64,000 nucleotides of DNA, taken from positions 4,154,001 through 4,218,000 of the forward strand of contig NZ_CP047130.1 in the NCBI RefSeq assembly GCF_009832865.1, given 5' to 3'. Below, piece after piece: positions 55,501 to 63,986 of this stretch (positions are counted from its first letter, which is position 1; each line of letters begins with the position of its first letter). A program made the translations under genes and the position numbers. This DNA comes from Colwellia sp. 20A7. Its GTDB lineage: Bacteria; Pseudomonadota; Gammaproteobacteria; Enterobacterales; Alteromonadaceae. Under the pieces are notes generated by a model. It worked only from the letters and a program-made list of their open reading frames with translations. It ran no database searches and had not been told where the DNA came from.

Positions 55501-55551
55501 CTGACATAAAAATGAAATATCACTGTAAAATAACTGTCATATAAACATCAT
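55501..55551 (+). promoter_or_regulatory. Pho-box-like array before the alkaline phosphatases
   Basis: Five consecutive 11-bp units: CTGACAT AAAA, ATGAAAT ATCA, CTGTAAA ATAA, CTGTCAT ATAA, ACATCAT. PhoB binds direct 7-bp repeats (CTGTCAT type) separated by 4 AT-rich bases, in phase with the helix. The fourth unit is a perfect match. A TATATT -10-like box follows at 55553-55558. This predicts induction by phosphate starvation through PhoB. Confidence 0.75.
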
Positions 55552-55611
55552 CTTATATTCATCATTACTACCTATGCTGTGTTATTTTTAAATAACTTAC
55601 ATAAGGTCACT

Positions 55612-57198
55612 ATGAAAATGATCAAACAAAGCTTATCAGTAATTATTGCGGGTATATTGTCTTCGACAACATACGCAGCAACAATTGATACACAGCTGAA
55701 TAATACTTGGTATAAAGAGGCTCAAACTAAACTTACCGAGAAGTTACAGCAAGCAAGATCAACAAAAGCAAAAAATGTAATTCTATTTGTTGGTGATGGT
55801 ATGGGCATTTCAACGCTAACCGCAGCGCGTATTTTAAAAGGGCAATTAGCTGGAAATTCAGGTGAAGAAGGTTATTTAAGTTTTGAAACCTTTCCTTATT
55901 CGGCATTAGTTAAAACTTATAATGTAGATGCGCAAACACCAGACTCTGCAGGCACTATGACGGCAATGATGAGCGGCTTAAAAACCGATGCCGGTGTTTT
56001 AGGAGTCAATGAAGACATTCTTCGTGGCAACTGTGCATCAGTAAAAGGCAACGAAGTTGTTACTGCATTAGAGTTAGCTGAAATAAAGGGTTTATCTACA
56101 GGCGTTATTTCAACAGCTCGTATAACCCATGCAACGCCAGCAGCAACCTACGCAAAGTCAGCAGATCGTAACTGGGAAGACATCTCAGATATGGACATTG
56201 AAAATAATGCTGAACGTGCAAATTGTGAAGACATTGCCTCACAACTCGTTAACTTTGAAAGCAACTTAGAAGCTCGATATACAGGTATTGATGTTGACGG
56301 TATTGATGTTGTTTTGGGTGGTGGTCGTCGTCATTTCTTACCAAAAGAGGCAACTTATAATAGTGTTGATGCTACTAGCGATATAGAAGGCGATCGCACT
56401 GATGGTCGTGATTTAACAGCAGAATGGCGCACCATGTACCCAAATGGTAAATATATTATCGATCAAACAGGTTTCGATAGTATTGACCCTGAAACTACTG
56501 CACGTATTTTCGGTTTATTTAATGAATCTCACATGCAATACGAAGCAGATCGCAGCAATGATATTGCTGGCGAACCAAGCCTTTCTCAAATGACTGAAAA
56601 AGCGATCAATATTCTTGATAATAACGATAAAGGCTATTTCTTAATGGTTGAATCAGGACGAATTGATCATGGTCATCATGCCGGTAGTGCAAGCACGGCG
56701 TTAACTGATGCTATTGAATTTTCAAATGCTGTTCAAGCCGCAATTGACGCCACCAATGATGAAGAAACATTAATCATTGTTACTGCAGATCACAGCCATG
56801 TATTTACGATTGCTGGCTATCCAAAGCGTGGCAACCCTATTTTAGGCAAAGTTATTGGTGTTGGTGAAACAAGCCCTACCGAGGCTTCCGATGGTCTACC
56901 ATACACCACATTAGGCTATAGCAATGGCTTAGGTTTCAGAGATTTAGGTGCAGAAACAGATGGAGACGCATCTTATGCATCAGGCCCTGTTGCCGGTAGA
57001 CAAGATATCACAGCAATTGATACGACAACGCCAGGCTATCACCAAGAAGTTATCGTGCCATTAGGCAGTGAAACACATGCTGGGGAAGATGTTGCTATTC
57101 ATACATCAGGTCCAGGTGCACACCTTGTTCAGGGTTCAATTGAACAAAGCGTTGTTTTTCATTTAATCAATCGTGCGCTTGGTTTACTTGGCCAATAG
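55612..57198 (+). CDS. phoA: alkaline phosphatase, periplasmic (PhoA-type) 1
   Basis: A 528-residue phosphomonoesterase with signal peptide (LSVIIAGILSSTTYAA). Metal site VGDGMGIST, nucleophile Ser in TPDSAGTMTAMMSG, later SGRIDHGHHAG and TADHSHVF with the other zinc and magnesium ligands. It releases phosphate from organic esters outside the cytoplasm. A frame 11 codons longer from GTG exists, but ATG 55612 with AAGG upstream fits the signal. It is followed after 15 bp by a second phosphatase of closely similar sequence: a tandem duplication. Confidence 0.93.
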   Translation: MKMIKQSLSVIIAGILSSTTYAATIDTQLNNTWYKEAQTKLTEKLQQARSTKAKNVILFVGDGMGISTLTAARILKGQLAGNSGEEGYLSFETFPYSALVKTYNVDAQTPDSAGTMTAMMSGLKTDAGVLGVNEDILRGNCASVKGNEVVTALELAEIKGLSTGVISTARITHATPAATYAKSADRNWEDISDMDIENNAERANCEDIASQLVNFESNLEARYTGIDVDGIDVVLGGGRRHFLPKEATYNSVDATSDIEGDRTDGRDLTAEWRTMYPNGKYIIDQTGFDSIDPETTARIFGLFNESHMQYEADRSNDIAGEPSLSQMTEKAINILDNNDKGYFLMVESGRIDHGHHAGSASTALTDAIEFSNAVQAAIDATNDEETLIIVTADHSHVFTIAGYPKRGNPILGKVIGVGETSPTEASDGLPYTTLGYSNGLGFRDLGAETDGDASYASGPVAGRQDITAIDTTTPGYHQEVIVPLGSETHAGEDVAIHTSGPGAHLVQGSIEQSVVFHLINRALGLLGQ

Positions 57199-57213
57199 GC
57201 CCTTAAGGATTTT

Positions 57214-59097
57214 ATGATGAACAAATATACATTATCAACAATAGCAACGTCTTTAGTACTTATCTTATCCGCTTGTGCTGATGGCGATAATGGCTCTGAT
57301 GGAGCCAACGGAACAAATGGCTATAGTGCTTTAATTGCACAAACAAAGTTACCAATCGGTAATGAGAATTGTAAAAGCAGTGGTGTACAAATTGACTCTG
57401 GTTTAGATGTTAACGGTAATAACATTTTAGATAACACAGAAATAACAGCAACTGAATATATCTGTGCGCCGAATACGACTGAAGTAAACAGCAACGAGCT
57501 ACTGACTAGTTTAAATAATCCTTGGTTTACGCAAGGTGCTGCCGAAATTGATGAAGCGACAAATATTTGGAACAAAATAGATACGCAATTAGCCAGCAAC
57601 GCTAAGGTATCTATTGCAAGCGCCTCTACAGCTGCTGAAATAACAGCGCTTAAAGGCTCAGCTAAAAATGTGATCTTATTTGTTGGTGATGGCATGGGGA
57701 TTTCAACTATCACCGCTGCCCGTATCTTAGATGGTCAGAACAAAGGCATGACAGGCGAAGAAAATCAGCTAAGCTTTGATAAATTCCCCTTTTCAGGGCT
57801 AGCAAAAACCTACAATGTTGATGCACAAACCCCTGATTCGGCTGGCACAATGACAGCTATGATGTCTGGCATAAAAACGGATGCCGGTGTGCTAGGTGTG
57901 AATGAAGATGTTGTGCGTGGTAATTGCACTAGCACTAAAAATACTGAAATGATCACTGCCTTAGAGTTAGCCGAAATTGCCGGGAAATCGACAGGTATTA
58001 TCTCTACTGCACGTATTACTCATGCAACGCCAGCGGCTACCTATGCAAAATCAGCAGAGCGTAACTGGGAAGATATATCCGATATGGATATAGATAACAA
58101 TGCAGAGCGCGCCGGCTGCGAAGATATTGCATTACAATTAGTTAACTTTGAAGCCAACTTAGAAGCACGATATGCAGGTGTAGATGTTGATGGTATTGAA
58201 GTAGTTATGGGTGGCGGTCGTCGTCATTTTTTACCTAAAGATGCTAGCTTCAATAGCATTGATGCTGTTAGCGCTATTGAGGGTGACCGTACTGATGGCC
58301 GTGACTTAACCGCTGAATGGCGATCTCACTACACTAATGGCGCTTATATAGTTGATCAAGCATCATTCGATGCAATTAACCCTGACACAACAACACGCGT
58401 ATTTGGTTTATTTAACGAATCACATATGCAATATGAAGCTGACCGCAACAACGATATTGCAGGTGAACCAAGCTTGTCAGAGATGACAGCAAAGGCAATT
58501 GGTATTCTTGATAACAATAAAGAAGGTTTCTTCCTTACCGTTGAATCAGGCCGTATTGACCACGCTCATCACGCAGGTAATGCTTACAACGCATTGAATG
58601 ATACCATTGAGTTTGCTAAAGCAGTACAAGCGGCAGTAGATGCAACTAGCCAAGAGGACACCTTAATTATTGTTACAGCAGACCACAGTCATGTCTTTAC
58701 CATTGCAGGTTACCCAAAACGTGGCAATCCTATTTTAGGTAAAGTTGTCGGTATTGGTGAAACAGAAGCAAGCCTAGCGTCTGACGATATGCCTTACACA
58801 ACCGTCGGTTACACTAATGGCCTTGGTTATAGAAACCTAGGTGCGGAAACAGATGCTGATGCGAGCTACCTTGCAGCGCCAGTAACGAGTCGAGTTGACT
58901 TAACAAGCGTTGATACAACCACTGCTGGCTTCCACCAAGAATCACTCGTACCACTAGGTAGTGAAACCCATGCTGGTGAAGATGTTGGAATTTTTGCAAT
59001 AGGACCTGGCGCTAATTTAATTACTGGTACTAATGAGCAAAACTTCATATTTCATGTGATGGACTATGCCGCCAATCTTTCAAACACATCAAAGTAG
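57214..59097 (+). CDS. alkaline phosphatase 2, lipoprotein with extra N-terminal domain
   Basis: A 627-residue phosphatase closely similar to the preceding one across its catalytic domain (VGDGMGIST, TPDSAGTMTAMMSG, SGRIDHAHHAG, TADHSHVF). It differs at the N-terminus: a lipoprotein signal (SLVLILSACADG), a Gly/Asn/Asp-rich stretch (GDNGSDGANGTNG) and a small domain with NENCKSSGVQIDSGLDVNGN and EITATEYICAP, the calcium-loop-like segment found in many marine lipoproteins. So copy 2 is likely membrane-anchored or surface-exposed while copy 1 is soluble. The His in HAHHAG replaces HGHHAG of copy 1 by one residue. Confidence 0.92.
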   Translation: MMNKYTLSTIATSLVLILSACADGDNGSDGANGTNGYSALIAQTKLPIGNENCKSSGVQIDSGLDVNGNNILDNTEITATEYICAPNTTEVNSNELLTSLNNPWFTQGAAEIDEATNIWNKIDTQLASNAKVSIASASTAAEITALKGSAKNVILFVGDGMGISTITAARILDGQNKGMTGEENQLSFDKFPFSGLAKTYNVDAQTPDSAGTMTAMMSGIKTDAGVLGVNEDVVRGNCTSTKNTEMITALELAEIAGKSTGIISTARITHATPAATYAKSAERNWEDISDMDIDNNAERAGCEDIALQLVNFEANLEARYAGVDVDGIEVVMGGGRRHFLPKDASFNSIDAVSAIEGDRTDGRDLTAEWRSHYTNGAYIVDQASFDAINPDTTTRVFGLFNESHMQYEADRNNDIAGEPSLSEMTAKAIGILDNNKEGFFLTVESGRIDHAHHAGNAYNALNDTIEFAKAVQAAVDATSQEDTLIIVTADHSHVFTIAGYPKRGNPILGKVVGIGETEASLASDDMPYTTVGYTNGLGYRNLGAETDADASYLAAPVTSRVDLTSVDTTTAGFHQESLVPLGSETHAGEDVGIFAIGPGANLITGTNEQNFIFHVMDYAANLSNTSK

Positions 59098-59131
59098 CGT
59101 TAGCTGAGTTAAGCAAAGTAAGTTAGATATC

Positions 59132-59165
59132 AATAAAGAGTGGGGCTAATGCTCTATTCTTTATT
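59132..59165 (+). terminator. terminator hairpin after the phosphatase operon
   Basis: Stem AATAAAGAGTGGGGC, loop TAAT, GCTCTATTCTTTATT: 15 pairs, three of them G-U. It ends the phosphatase transcript just before MITE copy B. Confidence 0.6.
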
Positions 59166-59169
59166 AGTT

Positions 59170-59331
59170 ATACCAGTTTCATTAATTAGGTGAACAATTT
59201 TATACGTAGAAAAAATTGACAAATACAAAGAATTTATTTCAATAACTCGTTGTGCTAATTATTAAATAAATAACGATGTAGTTGGTGATTTTAGCAAGTA
59301 AAAATGATCACATAGCTAGTGAGATTGGTAT
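59170..59331 (-). mobile_element. MITE-like element, copy B (162 bp)
   Basis: Reverse-oriented second copy of the element at 13115-13276, same length, ends ATACCAGTTTCATTAA and (inward) ATACCAATCTCACTAG. About 21 differences by eye. Sits in an intergenic gap and disrupts nothing visible. Confidence 0.75.
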
Positions 59332-59408
59332 TAATAAGCTAGCACTTCGCTGTCCAAGATTATGCTCACTATCACTTCGACCTATCCTTACATTAACAAA
59401 CTAATAAG

Positions 59409-60131
59409 ATGAATCAGATGAGAACACTAATACTTATTGCCGTAATGGCCCTTCCGGCTTTTGTGTCAGCTAATGACGACTGCCAACCTAGAAAAATCAT
59501 GGCGACATATAGCATTGAAGAAATAACCAAAGATCAGACATCACATAATAGAAATGACCTAATACTATTACGAACTCAAAATTCTGCTTTCCACATTAGT
59601 AACAAGACAGTCGCAACACAATGGACAAAGTTACCCAAGAATAATATGAAAAAAACATCCTACTTTATTGATGACAAGCGTGCGATTGAATACGAAGCAA
59701 CAAAGACAAACACTAATCAAACCTGGGATCATCATGCGCAGCTATTGCATCCAAAATTTACAGAGCAAGCAACGCTTATCGAAAAAACAGGTGAAGGTTG
59801 TGAAAAATTAGAACATTATCAACAAAAAGAAAAAACAAAAACTGTTGATATATGGTGGTTTCCTGAAGAGAAGATAATGAAACGTATGACAAGTGTATCC
59901 GCAGATAAAACGATAAACTGGCAATTAACTGAAGCTACGCATAACCAAAAAGTGATTCAACAACAATTGGATATACTATCATCTTATCAATCAACAGATT
60001 TTGCTGATATTGGTGATAATGAATCCGACCCATTTTTTAGAAAAATGATCAATCTAGGTTTTATTGAACATAGTGCTTCTGGATTTTATGACAGTAAAGG
60101 AAATTCATTACCTTCATCTCACCAACATTAG
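59409..60131 (+). CDS. exported protein of unknown function
   Basis: A 240-residue protein with a signal peptide (RTLILIAVMALPAFVSA) and a polar mature region: SIEEITKDQTSHNRNDLILL, FIDDKRAIEYEA, then QKEKTKTVDIWWFPEEKIMK and a C-terminal Ser/His-rich SSHQH. Lys/Thr/Glu composition and lone Trp pairs suggest a beta-rich domain. I do not recognise it. ATG 59409 or ATG 59418 could be the start. Confidence 0.75.
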   Translation: MNQMRTLILIAVMALPAFVSANDDCQPRKIMATYSIEEITKDQTSHNRNDLILLRTQNSAFHISNKTVATQWTKLPKNNMKKTSYFIDDKRAIEYEATKTNTNQTWDHHAQLLHPKFTEQATLIEKTGEGCEKLEHYQQKEKTKTVDIWWFPEEKIMKRMTSVSADKTINWQLTEATHNQKVIQQQLDILSSYQSTDFADIGDNESDPFFRKMINLGFIEHSASGFYDSKGNSLPSSHQH

Positions 60132-60155
60132 TATTAGATCAATGTTGTTAAGTTT

Positions 60156-60189
60156 TAACTAGCCTACATTGGTTTTTGCAGGCTAGTTA
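60156..60189. terminator. bidirectional terminator between convergent genes
   Basis: Perfect 10-bp stem TAACTAGCCT, 14-base loop, AGGCTAGTTA between a plus-strand and a minus-strand stop. Confidence 0.65.
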
Positions 60190-60196
60190 ACATACA

Positions 60197-60835
60197 TTAC
60201 TTAACGTAGGTGATAAAACTATCTGTTGAACGTCGAACTTTTTCTAAGTTAACTAGCCAATCGCCCTCTTCTTCACGATAGCCCAAAGGAAGTAATAATA
60301 CTGATTTTAAGTTACGCTCTTTAAGACCGAGTATTTCATCCACTTTTTCAGGTAAAAAACCTTCCATTGGCGTGCTGTCTACTTTCATTTCAGCCGCTGC
60401 AATTAACGCTGAGCCTAAACCGATATAAGCCTGACGTGCTGCATGTTCAAAGTTTGTTTGTGCATCACGTGCCGGATAAGTATTTAGTAACATTTGGCGG
60501 TAATCTTCCCAGCCTTGATTTTTGAATCCACGCTTTTCATTCACTAGATCAAACATAGTATTAATACGTTCCGCGGTGTAATTGTCCCATGCGGCAAATA
60601 CTAATAAGTGAGAGCAGTCTGTTACTTGTTGTTGACTCCATGCATGAGGCAAAATTTGTGCGCGTACTTCAGGGTTAGTTACCACAATAACGTCATAAGG
60701 CTGTAAACCACTAGAGCTAGCACTCAAACGAATAGACTCTAAAATAAAATCAACTTTTTCTTCGCTGACAGCTTTGCTCGGATTCATTTTTTTTGTGGCA
60801 TAACGCCACTGCAGATTTTTTAATAACTCAGACAT
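60197..60835 (-). CDS. NAD(P)H-dependent nitroreductase-family flavoprotein
   Basis: A 212-residue FMN oxidoreductase: LQWRYATKKMNPSKAVSEEK, RLSASSSGLQPYDVIVVTNP, HAARQAYIGLGSALIAAAEM and LLPLGYREEEGDW. This fits the NfsB-type branch of nitroreductases. It can reduce nitroaromatics or quinones; the native substrate is unknown. Monocistronic; convergent with the preceding gene. Confidence 0.92.
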   Translation of the reverse strand: MSELLKNLQWRYATKKMNPSKAVSEEKVDFILESIRLSASSSGLQPYDVIVVTNPEVRAQILPHAWSQQQVTDCSHLLVFAAWDNYTAERINTMFDLVNEKRGFKNQGWEDYRQMLLNTYPARDAQTNFEHAARQAYIGLGSALIAAAEMKVDSTPMEGFLPEKVDEILGLKERNLKSVLLLPLGYREEEGDWLVNLEKVRRSTDSFITYVK

Positions 60836-61164
60836 ATATTTACTCTGTTAATAGTGATGGGTTTGAAATTGAGCTGATTAAGTATAATTTCAAGTGCTAA
60901 GTATGATTTTGTGAATAACGGGTAACAATATTCAGCAAAAAATCTCACAAACATAGCTTACATTCAATTTTACCAAGTTGTTTAAGCAGATAGAATACGA
61001 CTCAAGGCATTACTTATTAAGTTGTAAATCTTGCATAAGCTAATGATATAATTAATAAAGTTGATTATTCTTGAACACAGAAAATACCAAGCGATAATTT
61101 TTGGTGTAAATAGATTTGTTTATGTTTATTCTGAAGATTGAGAAAGAGAGAGAGAAATTAAAAG
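60836..61164. other. 329-bp region between nitroreductase and tRNA-derived repeats
   Basis: Holds the nitroreductase promoter region and the end of the transcript from the tRNA operon. No open frame. A short GA tract (GAGAAAGAGAGAGAG) lies just beside the last repeat. I see no convincing terminator for the minus-strand tRNA transcript here. Confidence 0.4.
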
Positions 61165-61688
61165 TGGTCGGTGATGCAAGATTCGAACTTGCGACTGAAC
61201 TTGATAGCACCCAAACCAAAATTTTGCTAATGAGAAGTTAATGTCAATAACGCTGTAGAATTAGTGTATATAGAGTTTGGCATAAAGTTAAAAAGTGGTC
61301 GGTGATGCAAGATTCGAACTTACGACTGAACTTGGTAGTACCCAAACCAAAATTTGGCTAATGAGGAGTTAATGTCAATAACGCTGTAGAATTAGTGTAT
61401 ATATAGTTTGGCATAAAGTTAAAAAGTGGTCGGTGATGCAAGATTCGAACTTGCGACTGAACTTGGTAGTACCCAAACCAAAATTTGGCTAATGAGAAGT
61501 TAATGTCAATAACGCTGTAGAATTAGTGTATATAGAGTTTGGCATAAAGTTAAAAAGTGGTCGGTGATGCAAGATTCAAACTTGCGACTGAACTTGCTAG
61601 CACCCAAACCAAAATTTGGCTAATGAGAAGTCAATGTCAATAATGCTGTAGAATTAGTGTATATAGAGTTTGGCGTAAAGTTAAAAAG
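61165..61688 (-). repeat. four tandem 131-bp units carrying the 3' end of tRNA-Pro
   Basis: Units begin (plus-strand coordinates) at 61165, 61296, 61427 and 61558; each is exactly 131 bp and the last abuts the true tRNA-Pro gene at 61689. The first 31 bases of each unit equal the T arm, acceptor 3' strand and CCA of tRNA-Pro, with at most one change (units 2 and 4). A further 10 bases (ACCCAAACCA, anticodon loop) and GCTAAT near the tRNA 5' end are also kept, but the D arm, anticodon stem and acceptor 5' strand are lost, so no unit can fold as a tRNA. The units lie downstream of tRNA-Pro on its own strand. The other 90-100 bases per unit are conserved between units and match nothing else I see. 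Confidence 0.9.
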
Positions 61689-61765
61689 TGGTCGGTGATG
61701 CAAGATTCGAACTTGCGACCCCTTGGACCCAAACCAAGTGCGCTACCAAGCTGCGCTAATCACCG
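61689..61765 (-). tRNA. proM: tRNA-Pro (anticodon UGG)
   Basis: 77 bases with CCA encoded. Starts CGGTGATTAGCGCAGC, anticodon loop TTTGGGT (TGG), T arm GCAAGTTCGAATCTTGC, acceptor end ATCACCGACCA. Close to E. coli tRNA-Pro. Second gene of a tRNA-His, tRNA-Pro operon (44 bp apart); a tandem array derived from it follows. Confidence 0.95.
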
Positions 61766-61809
61766 ACATTTATAACTTTTTATCTATTACTTCAGGAAGA
61801 AGCAAAAGA

Positions 61810-61886
61810 TGGGGTGGCTAAAGGGACTTGAACCCTCGACAACCGGAATCACAATCCGGGGCTCTACCAACTGAGCTATAGCCACC
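61810..61886 (-). tRNA. hisR: tRNA-His (anticodon GUG)
   Basis: 77 bases with the extra G at -1 and CCA encoded: GGTGGCTATAGCTCAGTTGG at the start, anticodon GTG in ATTGTGATT, end AGCCACCCCA. Nearly identical to E. coli tRNA-His. First gene of the operon. Confidence 0.95.
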
Positions 61887-61931
61887 ACTGATTTTTACTA
61901 GTATTGTTTCTAGGTTTGAAACAATGCGCGG

Positions 61932-61960
61932 ATTTTAATGAGTTATCGCGCTTTGTGCAA
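61932..61960 (-). promoter_or_regulatory. promoter of the tRNA-His/tRNA-Pro operon
   Basis: Minus strand: TTGCAC, exactly 17 bp, TAAAAT, followed by a GC-rich discriminator CCGCGC. The GC discriminator is typical of growth-rate and ppGpp-controlled stable RNA promoters. Confidence 0.8.
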
Positions 61961-61971
61961 GTAAAATAGTA

Positions 61972-62011
61972 ATTAATCGAAGAGATTTGCTATTATTTTT
62001 CTTCGATTAAT
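61972..62011 (-). terminator. terminator hairpin of the serC gene
   Basis: Perfect 12-bp stem ATTAATCGAAGA and TCTTCGATTAAT with a 16-base loop; the minus-strand run after it (TACTATTTTAC) is moderately T-rich. It separates serC from the tRNA promoter immediately downstream. Confidence 0.6.
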
Positions 62012-62071
62012 CTTACTTGTTAAAAATAAGCGCCTATTCACGCTTTTATTACGATAAATACTAGCATCATA

Positions 62072-63199
62072 TTACGCTGTCGCTTGTTGATAGGCCCACG
62101 TTAACCAAGGTAGTAAGGCAACTAAATCAGATTTTTCAACGGTTGCGCCAGCCCAAATACGTAAACCTGCTGGAGCATCACGGTAAGCTCCTATATCAAA
62201 AGCAACACCTTCATGATCGAGTAAGTTAATAATTGTTTTCACTTGCTCAGCATCCGCTTTTAATTCAAAGCATACGCTGGTATTTGAACAAATTTCAGGT
62301 CTTTTGGCTAAGAAATTGATCCAGTCATTCTGCGCAACGAACTCCGATAGTACTTCTAGGTTAGCTTCACTTTTTGCAACTGCCGCAGACAAGCCGCCAA
62401 TTTCATCAACCCAATTCAATGCATCAAGGTAATCTTCAACGCATAACATGGACGGTGTATTAATGGTGGCGCCTTTAAAAATGCCATCAATTAATTTATT
62501 ATTTTTGGTTAAAGCAAAGATCTTAGGGATTGGCCAAGCTGGTGTATACGACTCTAATCTTGCTACCGCTCGAGGGCTTAAAATTAACATACCATGAGCA
62601 CCCTCACCACCGAGCACTTTTTGCCAGCTAAAGGTTGCCACATCTATTTTGTTCCAATCAAGATCCATAGCAAATACAGCACTAGTGGCATCGCAAATGG
62701 TTAATCCCGTGCGTTGATCACTGATCCAATCGGCATTTTCAACTTTCACGCCTGACGTTGTTCCATTCCAAGTAAAAATAATATCGTGGTCAGGATTAGC
62801 TTGAGAAAAGTCAGGTAAATCGCCATATTCACCAGTAAAGATACGAGCATCGTCTAATTTTAGTTGTTTAGCGATATCTGTGCCCCAACCCGAGCCAAAT
62901 GACTCCCATGCAAAAACATCAACTGGACGCTGTCCTAGCAATGACCACATGGCCATTTCCATTGCCCCGGTATCTGAGCCTGGGACAATACCCACTTTAT
63001 AGCCTTCAGGTAAGTTTAATAAGCGTGAGGTTTCAGTAATCGCTTTTTGTAAACGTGCTTTACCGATAGCACTACGATGTGAACGACCTAAACTATCAGT
63101 ATTAAGTGCAGCAAGATCATAACCGGGACGTTTTGCACATGGGCCTGAAGAAAAGTTAGGGTTGGCCGGTTTAATATTCGGTTTAGTGTTCGTTTTCAT
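62072..63199 (-). CDS. serC: phosphoserine aminotransferase (SerC-type, TIGR01365 branch)
   Basis: A 375-residue PLP aminotransferase. Features: [50 protein letters not shown] and the PLP lysine in [14 protein letters not shown], then [10 protein letters not shown]. This is the branch common in alphaproteobacteria and some marine gammaproteobacteria, not the E. coli SerC form. It converts 3-phosphohydroxypyruvate to phosphoserine. The ATG follows AAGGAAC. A terminator hairpin follows. Confidence 0.88.
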   Translation of the reverse strand: MKTNTKPNIKPANPNFSSGPCAKRPGYDLAALNTDSLGRSHRSAIGKARLQKAITETSRLLNLPEGYKVGIVPGSDTGAMEMAMWSLLGQRPVDVFAWESFGSGWGTDIAKQLKLDDARIFTGEYGDLPDFSQANPDHDIIFTWNGTTSGVKVENADWISDQRTGLTICDATSAVFAMDLDWNKIDVATFSWQKVLGGEGAHGMLILSPRAVARLESYTPAWPIPKIFALTKNNKLIDGIFKGATINTPSMLCVEDYLDALNWVDEIGGLSAAVAKSEANLEVLSEFVAQNDWINFLAKRPEICSNTSVCFELKADAEQVKTIINLLDHEGVAFDIGAYRDAPAGLRIWAGATVEKSDLVALLPWLTWAYQQATA

Positions 63200-63422
63200 T
63201 AATGTTCCTTGATCAATCGATCATTGTCGCTACTTACCTTATATCAGTAAATAACCTGCACAACAGCTAATTCTGTAAAATTGGGTAAATAGTGCCTCAA
63301 TTCTAATAAGCATTCAATAGGGTTACTGTAGTTTTACACAAGATATAAATCAGGTTTTCATCTTTATCAATTTACATAAATTACTGCTAAGATTAATATC
63401 AGGCTAACCGCAGGAAAACCTT

Positions 63423-63953
63423 ATGTCATTAGATAAAATTACCGCACAAATAAAAGCGCAGAGAGATAAAATTCCACCTGTTGAATTATGGAACCCTGAT
63501 TATTGTGGTGAAATCGATCTACAAATAAAAGCCAATGGTGATTGGTTTTATGCAGGTACAATTTTCAAACGTCCTGCCTTGGTAAAATTATTAGCCTCGG
63601 TGCTAAAAAAAGAACAGGACGAGTATTATCTTGTTACGCCCGTTGAAAAAATAAAAATTACTGTTGAAGATGCCCCTTTTGTTTTAACACAATGGCGTTG
63701 GCAAGGTGAAAGTCAGCCAACCATGGTAGTCACTAATAATGTCGGTAATGAATTTACGCTAGATAATAACCATCCAATAACAATCAATGATAATGGTGAA
63801 CTCTATGTTACTGTTCGACGTGAATTGTTGGCCAAGGTACACAGAAATGTTTATTACCAATGGGTAGACTTGGCCAAAGAAGTTAACACAGGCAAAGACA
63901 CTGAATTAACCTTTAACAGTGCTGGGTATCAATTTAGTTTGGGAAAAATTTAA
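63423..63953 (+). CDS. DUF1285 protein
   Basis: A 176-residue soluble protein: PVELWNPDYCGEIDLQIKAN, DWFYAGTIFKRPALVKLLAS, YYLVTPVEKIKITVEDAPF and VTVRRELLAKVHRNVYYQWV. It matches the DUF1285 family, a two-domain beta-rich fold of unknown role. The ATG follows CAGGAAAAC. Confidence 0.92.
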   Translation: MSLDKITAQIKAQRDKIPPVELWNPDYCGEIDLQIKANGDWFYAGTIFKRPALVKLLASVLKKEQDEYYLVTPVEKIKITVEDAPFVLTQWRWQGESQPTMVVTNNVGNEFTLDNNHPITINDNGELYVTVRRELLAKVHRNVYYQWVDLAKEVNTGKDTELTFNSAGYQFSLGKI

Positions 63954-63968
63954 AATTGCGACTTAAGT

Positions 63969-63986
63969 TAAGCTGACGTCAGCTTA
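63969..63986. promoter_or_regulatory. 18-bp perfect palindrome
   Basis: TAAGCTGACGTCAGCTTA, fully symmetric with no loop, 16 bp after the DUF1285 stop near the window edge. Without a loop it is a poor terminator stem; it could be an operator for a gene beyond the edge. Confidence 0.45.

Noticed and set aside
61165..61688. Repeats first looked like a CRISPR array or like four extra tRNA genes.
   Set aside because: The period is 131 bp with nearly identical interiors, so there are no unique spacers; and the D arm, anticodon stem and acceptor 5' strand are missing, so no unit folds as a tRNA.
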